Part shown: in pieces, positions 1-10,400 of the stretch
Numbering within the stretch: the first letter of the stretch is position 1
How the letters are laid out: each line of letters starts with the position of its first letter
From: Chlorocebus sabaeus
Taxonomy: Eukaryota > Chordata > Mammalia > Primates > Cercopithecidae
DNA: 64,000 nt
Assembly: GCF_047675955.1 (NCBI RefSeq)
Contig: NC_132927.1
Coordinates: 66,383,702 to 66,447,701 of the forward strand
Direction: 5' to 3'
Translations under genes and position numbers: made by a program
Notes under the pieces: generated by a model
What the model saw: the letters and a program-made list of their open reading frames with translations, nothing else
What the model was told of the DNA's origin: nothing
Databases searched by the model: none

Positions 1-52
1 TTTGGAAGGTACTCTGAGCAGTTATGTCTTGATCAATTGTTTTTCTATTCTG

Positions 53-57
<5 letters not shown>

Positions 58-99
<42 letters not shown>

Positions 100-379
100 T
101 GAAGTTTCTGTCTTGTTGCCCAGGCTGGAGTGCAATGGCACAATCTCTGCTCACTGCAGCCTCCGCCTCCCGGGTTCAAGCAATTTTCCTGCCTCAGCCT
201 ATTAAGTAGCTGGGATTACAGGCACCCACCACCACGCCCGGCTAATTTTTTGTATTTTTAGTATAGACAGGGTTTCGCCATGTTGGCCAGGCTGGTCTCG
301 AACTCCTGGCCTCAGGTGATCTGCCTGCCTCGGCCTCCCAAAGTGCTGGGATTATAGGTGTGAGCCACCATGCCTGGCC
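58..379 (-). mobile_element. Alu (AluS-like), full length
   Basis: A long T-run (58-96) is the reversed poly(A) tail, followed by an antisense dimeric Alu ending in tgcctggcc. The flanks 'ctggggattttt' and 'cctgggaattttt' look like a target-site duplication (TSD). Open frames here are Alu translations, not genes. Confidence 0.95.
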
Positions 380-383
380 AGTC

Positions 384-1102
384 CTGGGAATTTTTCTTCA
401 AATGTTTCCTTAATGATAGTTCAGAGAATCCCTGCATTTTTATCTTGTCCTACTTATTATTCTCAAGTTGGGTATTCATGTTTTTAAAAGTCTACTAGGT
501 ACTTTTGCTTTGTTTTCACCTATTTGCTTACTTCGATATTATGGGTTTGATTCTCCATGTGTCTTCCAGCTCACTAATTCTTTTCTCCATTGTCTGATGG
601 CCGTCCACTGACAGTGCTTTCAGCAGATACTATTTCAGCAGCCTACTCTGGGTCAGGCACTGGCCTGGCATTCCTCTTTGCTATTCTGCTGCCGTCTTTT
701 TCATTATCACGTGATAGTTATTGATAGTACCTTATTGTTATCTCTCTCTTCTCTCTTAACATGGATTTTCTTCATTAAATCTTGCTCACTTGTGGGGTTC
801 CTCCCCTTTCAATTTCTCTACCTGTTTACTATAAGCCACTCCCATTCCCAATAGAATCATGAACCCTTTCTTTAGGGCTCAAAATCTAAAAACTGAACAT
901 AGGCTACATTTATCATTTTCCTCAGTAAGGCCTGTCTTGTTCCTTCTAGCTGCTGATCCTTTTGGCTCCAGATGTTATATATTTAATATTTGGAATAGAG
1001 ACATGCTATACTATTTCTCAACCTACCATATTTTGAGAGGACTTAATTTCTTTAACAGACTGTGACCCAATAACAGCAGCTGTATAAAGAAATGTATAAA
1101 AG
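384..1102. other. Unique or unclassified sequence
   Basis: AT-rich DNA with no frame or repeat I can name confidently. About 600-680 (tcaggcactggcctgg) faintly resembles a LINE2 or MIR end. No gene is supported. Confidence 0.4.
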
Positions 1103-1466
1103 GGCCGGGTGCAGTGGCTCAAGCTTGTAATCCCAGCACTTTGGGAGGCCGAGGTGGGCGGATCACCTAAAGTCAAGAGTTCGAGACCAGCCTGTCCAAC
1201 ATGGCAAAACCTGGTCTCCACTAAAAATACAAAAATTAGCCAGGTGTGGTGGCACACGCCTGTAATCCCAAATACTCGGGAGGCTGAGACAGGAGAATAG
1301 CTTGAACCCAGGAGGTAGAGGTTTCAGTGAGCCAAGGTCATGCCACCCAGGAAGCAGAGGTTTCAGTGAACCAAGGGCATGCCATTGCACTCCAGCCTGG
1401 GTGACAGAGCAAGACACAGTCTCAAAAAAAAAAAAAAAAAAACAAAAAAAAACAAAAAAAAAAAAA
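1103..1466 (+). mobile_element. Alu with an internal 39-bp tandem duplication
   Basis: A sense Alu starts at ggccgggtgcagtggctca and ends in an interrupted poly(A) (1423-1466). In the right arm a 39-bp stretch occurs twice in direct succession (1307-1345 and 1346-1384, 4 mismatches), which makes the element longer than a usual Alu. Confidence 0.95.
1307..1384 (+). repeat. 39-bp tandem duplication inside an Alu
   Basis: Both units begin cccagga and end catgcca, with the same length and 4 of 39 positions different. This is a local duplication arising within or after insertion, since Alu consensus has this segment once. Confidence 0.9.
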
Positions 1467-1710
1467 CACACACAGAGGAAGGAAGGAGAAAGAAGGGAAA
1501 AAAAGAAAAAAAGAATAAAAGGCATGCTTTGAATACACAGCGATGTAGTTGTGTAGAAAGAAGGAAGAGAGAGGGAGAAAGAAAGAGAAAAGAAAAGAGA
1601 AAGAGAGAACGAGAGAGAGAGAGAGAAAGAGAGAAGGAGGGAAGGAAGGAAGGAAGAAAGGAAGGGAGGGAGGGAGGGAGGGAGGGAGGAAGGAAGGGCG
1701 GGCAGGGCAA
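1467..1710 (+). repeat. Polypurine simple-sequence tract (GAAA/GAGA/GGGA/GGAA)n
   Basis: Almost pure A/G on the + strand, in blocks of gaaa, gaga, ggaa and ggga units, interrupted by one 33-bp unique segment at 1521-1553. It continues from the poly(A) tail of the preceding Alu, the usual origin of such tracts. Long frames on either strand here are low-complexity artefacts. Confidence 0.9.
1521..1553 (+). repeat. 33-bp direct repeat, copy 1
   Basis: ggcatgctttgaatacacag and the next 13 bases recur at 1711-1743 with 2 mismatches in 33. The start-to-start spacing is 190 bp, and both copies sit at the right edge of a purine run. Confidence 0.9.
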
Positions 1711-1743
1711 GGCATGCTTTGAATACACAGGGATGTAGTGGTG
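1711..1743 (+). repeat. 33-bp direct repeat, copy 2
   Basis: Second copy of the segment at 1521-1553. The arrangement (purine tract plus 33 bp, twice) suggests duplication of a whole roughly 190-bp unit by slippage or unequal exchange within the purine repeat. Confidence 0.9.
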
Positions 1744-1904
1744 AGTACTCAGCAACAGGTGAGTCAATTTCACAGACTGATGGATGAAGACTGAGCTCCC
1801 GGAACTGATGAAGTAGCAATCATCACTCCTTCTTCAATTAAGTAAGAACATTTTTCCTGGAGGACATGGGGCCTAAGGGCTGTTTGGGAAGAGATCATGA
1901 CCTG

Positions 1905-2035
1905 CTCATTCTTTCAACAATCCTATGAGTTAAAAAAAAGTCAGGCTCAAAAGAGTGAGTAACTTTCCCAAGTCCACACAGCCGTTAAGGAAGCATACTG
2001 CTTAGGAATTTTGTTTGCCTTCAATGTTACAAAGC
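1905..2035 (+). mobile_element. MIR fragment
   Basis: Contains the MIR core order: 'caacaatcctatgag', then 'aactttcccaagtccacacagc'. It is degenerate, as expected of this ancient tRNA-derived SINE. Confidence 0.65.
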
Positions 2036-2289
2036 CCTGAAAAGTAGCGGAAGCACACAAGGTGTTACTCTATCCTGTAGAAGAGGTCTCCCCTACAGGT
2101 ACTGCATGTAGGCAATTCGGAGTTGCTGTGGGGACTGCACAAAGTCAACTAGGAGTCAAGCCTCTTCAGCTCAGTGGTATAACCCTAGTTCTCAGGTTCA
2201 ACATGGCTGCTGGTGTGCTGGCCATCACATCGACATGCTAGGTAGTAGGATGGAGGAAAGGGAGAGGGAGGGGGTGTCCCTTCCTTTTT

Positions 2290-2690
2290 GAGGCACTGTC
2301 TTTGGTCAGTTTCTCTAAGAAACAGACTCTGGGCCAAGGATTTGGGAGGAAATGATTTATCAAGGAAGTGCTCCCAGAAAAAAACTAGTAGGAGTGTGAG
2401 GGAATTGAGGATGAGAAAAGGGAAAAGTCAAACAAGAGGTTATTTTATGGAGCATAAATTACACGTTAAAATTTGGCCCACCTGGAGGCAAAGGAACTGG
2501 GTTTTTATACTCCCACATCAGCCAATCATTGGCTGTGGCTGGTGGGGTAGAGGGGCCTACACCACCCAGGTCTCAGCTGTGTGCAGTCACAGGTGTGAGC
2601 TATTAGCGGCAGAGCCTGCAACAACTGGGAGATGCACTCACAAGGCTCAAGGGGTTTAGAGGAATGTGGATGGGGCACAAATAGTGTCTA
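2290..2690. other. Unclassified sequence, possibly an old LTR
   Basis: Text such as 'aatgatttatcaaggaagtg' recalls an interspersed repeat I cannot name. A 123-codon frame (2288-2659) spans it but shows no recognisable domain, so I do not call a gene. Confidence 0.3.
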
Positions 2691-3227
2691 CTATAAGGGG
2701 CTTGCCAGAAATTCCAGTTACTTCTCCTTATATTTCATTGACCAGAATTTTGTCACATGGCTGCAGGAATAGCTAAGAAATGAAGTCTTTATTCCAGCTA
2801 GTAATGTGTCAGAAAGCAGTGCCCAGGAACTCAGAAAGAAAAAGATCCTGGCTCCCGGAGCCCCTGAGAAGAGCTGAGCAGGCCCTGCCTGGGTCATGTT
2901 TTCATGACAAACACTTAATGAGTGAGGTCAAGGTCACACGTCCACCTCCGGTGTGAGCAGGGAGCAGGTGTGCTGGGAGGCACACAACTGAAAGTGGAGA
3001 AGGAAACAGGTCCCAAAGCAGAAGACTCTTCGTAGATGAGGGAGAGAAGGAGGAAGGGTTGTCCCTGGACACACACTAGTGAGAGTAAGTTGGTGGACAA
3101 TGCTGTTGTCGTCAAAATGGGATACCAAAGTGAGGACGGCTGGAGGGATCCCGAGTTGAGTTTCAAAGGTATTGAATTTAGGGAGCCTTTGGGACCTTGG
3201 AATGGAGACATTCAATAAACAATTGAA
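2691..3227. other. Unique sequence
   Basis: No repeat or coding signal recognised. Overlapping frames of 60-98 codons on both strands contain no known motif. Confidence 0.4.
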
Positions 3228-3530
3228 GGCCAGGTGTGGTGACTCACACCTGTAATCCCAACACTTTGGGAGGCTGAGGCAGGTGGATCACCTGAGGTCA
3301 GGAGTTCGAGACCAGCCTGGCCAACATGGTGAAACTCCGTTTCTACTAAAAATACAAAAAAATTAGCCGGGCATGGTGGCGGGCACCTGTAATCCCAGCT
3401 ACTTGGGAGGCTGAGGCAGGAGAATCACTTGAACCCAGGAGGCACAGGTTGCAGTAAGCCGAAATCGCACCATTGCACTCCAGCCTGGGTGACAGAGTGA
3501 GACTCCATCCCAAATAAATAAATAAACAAA
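3228..3530 (+). mobile_element. Alu (AluS-like), full length
   Basis: Sense Alu from ggccaggtgtggtgactca to an (AAAT)n-type tail. Flanks 'aaacaattgaa' and 'aaacaattggaa' form the TSD. Confidence 0.95.
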
Positions 3531-3592
3531 CAATTGGAAAAAAAGAATTCTGAAGCTCAGGAGAGAGGTTAGGACTGGAGGTTCCAGATGTC

Positions 3593-3610
3593 AAAAAAAA
3601 AAAAAAAAAA
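3593..3610 (+). repeat. A-run without an attached SINE
   Basis: An 18-base A-run with ordinary unique sequence on both sides. I cannot assign it to a retroposon. Confidence 0.6.
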
Positions 3611-3691
3611 GTTTTTATTGTTAGTGTCTTAGGAGGATGGGATCAGGAATAACAGGTTTTCAGACTTGCTTTTCTGTATGCAGCCATCATC

Positions 3692-3995
3692 TTTTTTTTT
3701 TTTTTTTTTTTTTGAGACGGAGTCTCGCTGTGTCACCCAGGCTGGAGTGCAGTGGCCGGACCTCAGCTCACTGCAAGCTCCGCCTCCCGGGTTCACGCCA
3801 TTCTCCTGCCTCAGCCTCCCGAGTAGCTGGGACTACAGGCGCCCGCCACCTCGCCCAGCTAGTTTTTTGTATTTCTTAATGGAGACGGGGTTTCACCATT
3901 TTAGCCAGGATGGTCTCGATCTCCTGACCTCGTGATCCGCCCGTCTCGGCCTCCCAAAGTGCTGGGATTACAGGCTTGAGCCACCGCGCCCGGCC
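3692..3995 (-). mobile_element. Young AluY, probable Old World monkey lineage (AluYRa-like)
   Basis: Antisense AluY, nearly intact, with most CpGs kept (for example gagacggagtctcgctg). AluY features are 'ggttcacgccattctcctgcc' in shortened form and 'ctcctgacctcgtgatccgcc'. It also shows 'ccacctcgcccagctag', 'cccgtctcggcc' and 'caggcttgagccaccgcg', which I associate with cercopithecid AluYRa rather than human AluY. The TSD gccatcatc is perfect (3683-3691 and 3997-4005, one extra c after the element). This is probably the most recent insertion in the window. Confidence 0.9.
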
Positions 3996-4211
3996 CGCCA
4001 TCATCCTTTTAACAACAGCAACAGTAATGAAACTCAGTATTGTTTTTTCTCTTTCTTCTTTGTATCCCCAGTCCCAGGGTTCCCAGTTAGGATACTCCTC
4101 ACCCCAGACTGTCAGGCATCACCTGTTTTGGATTCCCCAGGGCTGAGAGAAAGCCCTAAATAGCTAACCCGCCCATGTCCGTTTCCTTAAAAAACATCTG
4201 TGACCTTGGAG

Positions 4212-4375
4212 CAGGGTTTCTCCACCTCAACACAACTGGCATTTTGGACGAGAGTGTCCTCGGTTGTGGCGCAGTCCTGTGAATTGTAGGGTGCTTAGCA
4301 CCACCCTTGATAGTGTGTCCTTAGTTGTGACAACCAAAACTCTCTCCAAATGCCCCCTGGGGGAGAATGACTGCC
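4212..4375 (-). mobile_element. MER20 (hAT-Charlie) element
   Basis: Reads as the reverse of MER20: 'cagggtttctccacctcaac' at one end, 'ttgtgacaaccaaaa' inside, and 'gaatgactg' at the other end. It is somewhat internally shortened. Non-autonomous; no transposase remains. Confidence 0.8.
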
Positions 4376-4669
4376 CTAAAGGGAACCAAAGGATGAGAAT
4401 CTGCCAGAAGAGTCTCTGGTTCTCTTCTTTCTGCGAGCCTTTCAGGCACTGCGAAGGGCTCAGTGCTGAGCACTGGGACCAAAGAGAGGACTAAGCCAAG
4501 TCCAGGTTTCCGAAATTGACAATATGTAGTGATTTCCATTAGTTGGGAAGTTCTAGGCCAAAGGCAAAATTTGAAAACAGAAGATTTTGAGTATGTGGTC
4601 CTCTCTCTCCAAACTTTAACTTCGATTATTAACTGCAAGGTGGGTTTTCTTTTAAAAAATACTTTTTCC
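4376..4669. other. Unique sequence
   Basis: No repeat or coding signal recognised. Confidence 0.4.
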
Positions 4670-4925
4670 ATGAAAAATTCTTAATATGTATGCATTTGGA
4701 TGCATTTTCAAATCATTCCAATGTATTTAAAGTAAAAAAACAGTCTCCCTTTGCCCCCCCATCCTACTCTCCAAGAAACAACCAACTCCAAGAGTTGGAT
4801 GTGGATCTTTCCAGAATTGTTTTCTCATCCACAATTATGTAAGTCCAAGCACACACACATGAGTTCCTGCACACATATATGTGGTTCTTTGTGTATTTTT
4901 TGCAAATTCATTTTTTATACCTGCT
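4670..4925 (-). mobile_element. L1M/HAL1-type 3' end fragment, antisense
   Basis: Follows the order of an old L1/HAL1 3' UTR read backwards: a 'gtctccctttgccccccc' segment, then 'ctttccagaattgttttctc', then acacatatatgtgg. Strongly diverged, so the subfamily is not assigned. Confidence 0.5.
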
Positions 4926-5106
4926 GATGGTTCTTTTTTAACAGCTTTATCAATGTATAATTCATATACCATAAAATTCATCTATTTAAGGTGTACGATT
5001 CCGTGGTTTTAGCATATTTACAGAGTTTTGCAACCATCACCACCATCAACTTTAGGACATTTCAAGTTCTGAAAAACGAAACATCATACCCTTTAGCGTT
5101 TGCCCC

Positions 5107-5805
5107 TGTTATGGTTCGAATATGGTTTATCCACACGATAACTCATGTTGAGGCTTGGTCCCCAGTGTGGCAGTGTTGGGAGGTGGTGCCTTGAAGGAAA
5201 GATTAGGACATTAAGATCCATTAATGTCTTTCTCTCGAGACTGGGTTAGTTCTCTCAGAAATGGATTAGTTCCAGTGAGAGGGGATTGTTACCAAGGGAG
5301 GTTGCCTCTCATATTTTGCCTGCTTTCCTTTCCATTTCCCCACCGTATTTTGATGCAGCGTGAAGCTCTCGCCAGAAGCCACTAGATTCAGTTGCTCAAT
5401 CTTGACCTTCCCAGCCTGCAAAACCATGAGCTAAATAAACCTGTTTTCTTTTTCGAGACAGAGTCTCGCTTTGTTGCCCAACCTTGAGTGCAGTGGCATG
5501 ATCTCAGCTCACTGCAACCTCTGCTTCCTGAGTTTAAGTGATTCTCCTGCCTCAGCCTCCCCAGTAGCTGGAACTGTAGGTGCGTGCCACTACACCCAGC
5601 TATTTTTTTTTTTTTTAAGTAGAGACAGGGTTTTATCATAGTGGCCAGGCTGGTCTTGAACTCCTGACCTCAGATGATCTGCCTATGTCGGCCTCCCAAA
5701 GTGCTGGGATTACAGGCATGAGCCACTGTACCTGGCCTCCTCTTTTCTTTATTAATTATCTGGTCTCAGATATTGTGTTATAGCAACACCTAGTGAACTA
5801 AGACA
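5107..5805 (+). mobile_element. MaLR LTR (MSTD/MLT1 type) in L1, itself split by an Alu
   Basis: Starts TGttatggttcgaatatgg and ends ctaagaCA, the TG...CA limits of a MaLR LTR. Typical internal text is cagtgttgggaggtggtgcc and 'gagctaaataaacctg' (polyadenylation region). An antisense Alu occupies 5449-5737. Solo LTR with no internal sequence. Confidence 0.8.
5449..5737 (-). mobile_element. Alu inside a MaLR LTR
   Basis: Antisense Alu ending in acctggcc. Flanks 'cctgttttcttt' and 'cctcttttcttt' form the TSD, proving insertion into the pre-existing LTR. Confidence 0.9.
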
Positions 5806-6835
5806 CTTTCCCCTCCAGCCTTAGGCAACCAACAATCTACTTTCTATAGATCTGCCTATTCTGGACATTTCATATAAATGGAATCATACAACATGTGGTC
5901 TTTTGTGACTGACTTCTTTCACTTAGCATGTTTTCAGGTGAGCCATGTTGTAGCATGTATTAGTACTTCTCTCCTTTTTGTTGCCAGATAATATTCTGCT
6001 ACATGGATGTACCACATTTTATTTCTCAGTTAGTCAGTTGATGGACATTTACATTGTTTCCACTTTTTAGCTACTATGAATAATACCATACAATGTCGAA
6101 TAAGTTTACAAAAATGTATGTCTACAGAGCACAAGTTTTCTATGAGGACATATGTTTCATTTCTCTTGAGCATATAGGTTTGGAATTGCTAGGTCATGTA
6201 GTAATTCTATTCTTTATCTTTGGACAAACTTCCAAAATGGCTATAACATTGTATATTCCCGCCAACAGTGTACAAGGGTTCCAATTTCTCCACACCCTCT
6301 CCAGCACTTTTACTATCTCTCTTTGGATGTGAAATAGTATCATATTGTGGTTTTGATTTGCATTTCTCTAATGATAAATGATACTGAGCATCTTTTTGTG
6401 TGTTTATTGACCGTTTGTATACTATCTTAAAAGAAAGGTCTGTTCAGATTCTTTGCCTATCTTTTAATTGGGTTATTTGTCCTTTTATTGCTGAGTTATG
6501 AAAGTGCTTTATATATTCTAGATTCAAGTCCATTAACTGATATATGATTTGCAAAGATTTCTCCCCTTCTGTGGGTTGTCTTTTCACTATCTTCTTGATG
6601 TTCTTTGAAGCACCAAAGCTTTAAATTTTGATAAAGTCCAATTTATTGGATAAAGTTCTATTTTTCCTTTTGTTGCTTATGCTTTTAGTGTCATATTATA
6701 AGAAACCATTACCTAATTTAAGGTCATGAAGATTTATACTTATGTTTTCTTCTAAGGGTTTTATATTTTTGCTCTTACATTCAGATTGCTCATCCGTTTT
6801 GAGTTAATTTTTGTACATGGTGTGAAATATGGGTC

Positions 6836-7186
6836 TGCTGTGGTTTCAGTGTTTGTTTCCTCCAAAGCTCACATGGAAATTTAATTGCCATTCTAACAAT
6901 ATAAAGAAGTTTGACCTTTAAGAGGTGATTAGGTGATGAAGGCTCTGCCCACATGGATGGGATTAATTGTGTTATGAAAGGGCACGTTTGGCCTCCTTCT
7001 CTCTCTCCTTGCCCTTCCACTATGTCATGTATTCCCTCATGTGACGACAGCAAGAAGGCCTTTCAAACTGTCAATGTCTTGATCTTAGACTTCCAAGCCT
7101 CAAAATTCTAAGAAGTAATTTTTTGTTCTTTGTAAGTTACCCAGTCTGTGGTATTTTGTTATAACACTGCAGAATGAATTAAGACA
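6836..7186 (+). mobile_element. Solo MaLR LTR (MST/MLT1 type) inserted in L1
   Basis: A 351-bp block beginning TGctgtggtttcagtg and ending gaattaagaCA, with 'ttaagaggtgattaggtgatg' in shortened form and a 'gttacccagtctgtggtatt' end typical of MaLR LTRs. It splits the L1 phrase '...tatgggtc' / 'ggatccaactt'. The 5-bp flanks gggtc and ggatc fit a TSD with one change. Confidence 0.85.
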
Positions 7187-8239
7187 GGATCCAACTTAAT
7201 TCTTTTGCATGTGGCTACTCAATTGTTCCAGCATCATTTATTGAAAAGACTATTCTTACCCCCATTCAATTGTTTTAGCATGCTTGACAAAAATCAATTA
7301 ACCATAAACATGAAATTGATATCTGGACTCTCAATTCTATTCCATTGACCTGTCTGTCTGTCCTTATTCCAGTACCTTGATTACTGTGGCTTTGTAGTAA
7401 ATTTTGAAATCAGGAAGTGTGAGTCCTCCAGTGTTGCTGGTTTTTTTCCCCCCCAAGATTGTTTTGACTATTCTGAGTCCCTTGAACGTCATTTGAATTT
7501 TAACATCAGTTTATCAATTACTGCAAAGAAGACTTACATTGAATTAATTTGGGGAATTTTGCCATCTTAACAATACTAAGTGTTCCAATCTATGAACATG
7601 GGATGTCTTTCCGTTTATTTTGATCCTTTAATTTCTTTAAACAATGTTTTATAGTTTTTTTGGAGCATAAGTTTTGGACTTTTAAAAAAATTTCTTAAGT
7701 CATTCATTATTTTAATGCTATTGCAAATGAAATGGTTTTCCTGATTTTATTTTGAATTGTTTATTGCAAGTGTGTGGAAATGGAATTAGTTTTTGCATGT
7801 TGGTCTTGTATCCTGTGGCCTTGCTACATTAATGTATTAGTTCTAAAAATTTTCAGTCGGTTCCTTAGGATTTTCTATATACATGAATATGTCATCTATG
7901 TGTAGAGATAGTTTTAATTATTTCTTTCCCATCTGGATTTCTTTTATTTCCCTTATTTCATGCTTGACTTAGAACCTCGACTGCAATGTTGAATAGAGAT
8001 GAAAAGAGTGGACCTCCTTATCTTATTCCTGATCTTGAGGGAAATTTTCAGTGTTTCACTATTGAGTATGAAATTGATTTTGTAGATGGCCTTTACCAGG
8101 TTGAGAAAGATCCCTTCTATTTCTAGTTTTTATCACAAAGAGCTGTTAGATTTTTGCCAAATTCTTTTTCCACATCTATTGAGATGATCATGTGGTTTTA
8201 TTTTTTATGCTATTTATATAATGTTTTGCATTGATTTTT

Positions 8240-8533
8240 ATTTTTTATTATTATTTATTTATTTATTTTGAGATGAAGTTTCACTCTGTCCCCCAGGCTG
8301 AAATGCAGTGGCACAATTTTGGCTCACTGCAACCTCCGCCTCCCAAGTTCAAGCAATTCTTGTGCCTCAGCTCCTGGAGTATCTGGGATTACAGGCATGT
8401 ACCACGATGCCCAGCTAATTTTTTGTATTTTTAGTAGAGATGGGGTTTCGCCATGTTGGCCAGGCTGGTCTTGAACTCCTGGCCTCAAGTGATCCACCCA
8501 CCCTGGCCTCCCAAAGTGCTAAGATTACAGGTG
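8240..8533 (-). mobile_element. Alu, slightly 5'-truncated, in L1
   Basis: Antisense Alu with an ATTT-rich tail, lacking about the first 25 bases of the element (it stops at 'gattacaggtg'). Perfect 9-bp TSD ttgattttt at 8231-8239 and 8534-8542. Confidence 0.9.
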
Positions 8534-8670
8534 TTGATTTTTGGATATTAAATTAACCTTAGACTGGGTTAAGTCTCACTTGATTATGGCATATAATTTT
8601 TTAATATGTTGCTGTATTTGGTTTACTAGTATTTTGTTTAGGATTTTTACCTCAATATTCAAAAGAAATA

Positions 8671-8947
8671 GGCCAGGCATAGTGGCTCACTCCTGTAATC
8701 CTAGCACTTTGGGAGGCCAAGGCGGGCGGATCACCTGAGGTCAGGAGTTTGAGACCAACCTGGCCAACATGGCGAAACCCTGTATCTACTAAAAATATAA
8801 AAATTAGCCGGGCATGGTGGCACATGCCTATACTCCCAGCTACTCAGGAGGCTGAAGCAGGAGAATCACTTGAACCCAAGAGACAGAGGTTGCAGTGACC
8901 TGAGATCATGCCATTGTACGCCAGCCTGGGTGACAGAGACTCTGTCT

Positions 8948-8979
<32 letters not shown>
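8671..8979 (+). mobile_element. Alu (AluS-like) in L1
   Basis: Sense Alu from ggccaggcatagtggctca to a 31-base A-run, which runs directly into a TA repeat. Confidence 0.95.

Positions 8980-9012
<33 letters not shown>
8980..9012 (+). repeat. (TA)n microsatellite at an Alu tail
   Basis: About 16 AT units grown from the end of the Alu poly(A). Likely length-polymorphic. Confidence 0.95.
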
Positions 9013-9016
<4 letters not shown>

Positions 9017-9109
9017 CTTTTTCCTTTTCTTGTGCACTTTGTCTTGTTTTGGTCTCAGGATAATACTATAGATCTATAGAATTAGTTGGGGCATGTTCAT
9101 TCATAGTTC

Positions 9110-9260
9110 TTGTATCCTTCTGAGGTTGCCCAGGATACTTAACCATGATATGGATGTTCATTAATTTAACCATTCCTCCTATTGTAAGACATAGGTTGTT
9201 CCTAATTATTTGCTAGCACAACTGCTTTACAAACCATATTTTCATTGTAATATCTGAATT
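9110..9260 (-). mobile_element. Probable L1M/HAL1 fragment, antisense
   Basis: 'ttaaccattcctcctattg', then 'ggttgttcctaattatttgc', then 'acaaaccatattt' match the order of an old L1 3' end read backwards. Diverged. Confidence 0.5.
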
Positions 9261-9369
9261 GTAAATATTTTATAGGTACTGCCAAGTTTTGGAGAATTTT
9301 TAAATTTAAATATTGTTAGCTAATTTGCAATAATCTTATTCTCACTGCTAACATATAGTATATTTTTCC

Positions 9370-9545
9370 TCTCCTGCGGTACTATACAAAGAGCTCTACA
9401 TAGATAAACTTTCATCCTACGAGGTAGGACTAGTAGTTTCCCCCATTCTATAGGTGAGAAAACTGAAGCACGGAGGTTACATAGCTTGCCCAAAGCCACA
9501 CAGCTAGTAGGTGGTAAAACTTTGTTTCAAACTTTGTTCAGCCAT
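9370..9545 (+). mobile_element. MIR
   Basis: Good MIR core: 'ctacgaggtaggactagtag', 'gagaaaactgaagcacgg' and 'cttgcccaaagccacacagc'. Confidence 0.85.
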
Positions 9546-10214
9546 GATTTAAACTGGGAGAAGCAGTGGGTAGCTGCCAAGATAGTCAAAATTCTAGTGA
9601 AAACTGAAATAAAACCTATGGCTCCGTTTCACTATTTCTTTTTGCCATCAGTGGATGGTTTTGTGTTTTATTTGATGTTACTGATGAATATATTTTGCAG
9701 ACCATTGTTCTGAAGAAACAGGGCTGCCAGGTTATATACTAAGGAAGACGTCTGGGTGTCCCATGCTGGGTTTGAACGGTGTCTCTCCTCCCTGCTTTTG
9801 TCCTTAGAACCACACCCAGCACTCATCCGTATCAAATGTAAAGCTCAGTTTGGTTCAGTCAGAATGTATTGAGTTCTTACTATTGGCCCAACCTGACTGC
9901 AGGAGTTCTTAAGCGAGGCCCATGGATAGAATTCAGAGCATCTGTAAATGTAGATGGTAAAATAATTCTGTCTTTATATTTACTGGCATCCAACTAACCC
10001 CTGACAGACTAACCTTGAGCATGTCTTCCAATGATGAATGATGAATGTAGGTAACAACCCTGACACAGGATGAGCAGGGCCTGTAGCTTTGGCACCAGTG
10101 AAATCACAGATCCATTCCCTCCACCTGACAGTCAGGGCAGATCCCTTATCCTTCACCCTCACCACTACCTTAAAATCATGGTGGTTATTAGCCTTAATTT
10201 TGTTATTTCACTTT

Positions 10215-10216
<2 letters not shown>

Positions 10217-10261
<45 letters not shown>
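10217..10261 (+). repeat. (TA)n microsatellite
   Basis: Twenty-plus uninterrupted AT units directly abutting the T-run of an antisense Alu monomer. Confidence 0.95.
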
Positions 10262-10282
<21 letters not shown>

Positions 10283-10400
10283 TTGAGATTGGGTCTCACT
10301 ATGTTGCCCAGGCTGGTCTCAAACTCCTGGGCTCAAGTAATTTGCCTGCCTCAGCCTTTCAAAGTGCTGGGATTACAGGCAAGAGCCACTTCACCCAAGC
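10262..10400 (-). mobile_element. FLAM-like free left Alu monomer
   Basis: A T-run followed by only one Alu arm in antisense ('tctcactatgttgcccagg' to 'gattacaggcaagagcc'). No second arm is present, so it is a fossil monomer rather than a dimeric Alu. Confidence 0.75.

Larger units (their letters stand above)
4938..9105 (-). mobile_element. Old L1 (L1M), 3' UTR plus 3' part of ORF2, antisense, with five nested insertions
   Basis: The + strand reads as the complement of an L1. It begins with the 3' UTR (acagctttatcaatgtataa, ttcatataccataaaattc), continues through ORF2 (gtgtacaagggttccaattt, tatattctagattcaagtcc, gtgagtcctccagtgttgc) and ends near 'ctttgtcttgttttggtctc'. No ORF2 frame survives. 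The L1 segments are 4938-5106, 5806-6835, 7187-8239, 8534-8670 and 9013-9105. Between them lie two MaLR LTRs (the first containing an Alu) and two Alus, so this L1 predates all of them. Confidence 0.9.

Noticed and set aside
1555..1710. CRISPR-like or satellite array
   Set aside because: Units are 4-base purine repeats without regular spacers; the genome is a primate's.
1163..1819. 218-codon minus-strand frame (the second longest in the window)
   Set aside because: It is antisense Alu plus the polypyrimidine strand of the simple repeat, giving low-complexity S/L/F/P text; no domain.
10217..10261. TATA-like promoter
   Set aside because: A TA microsatellite; no initiator, exon or gene follows.
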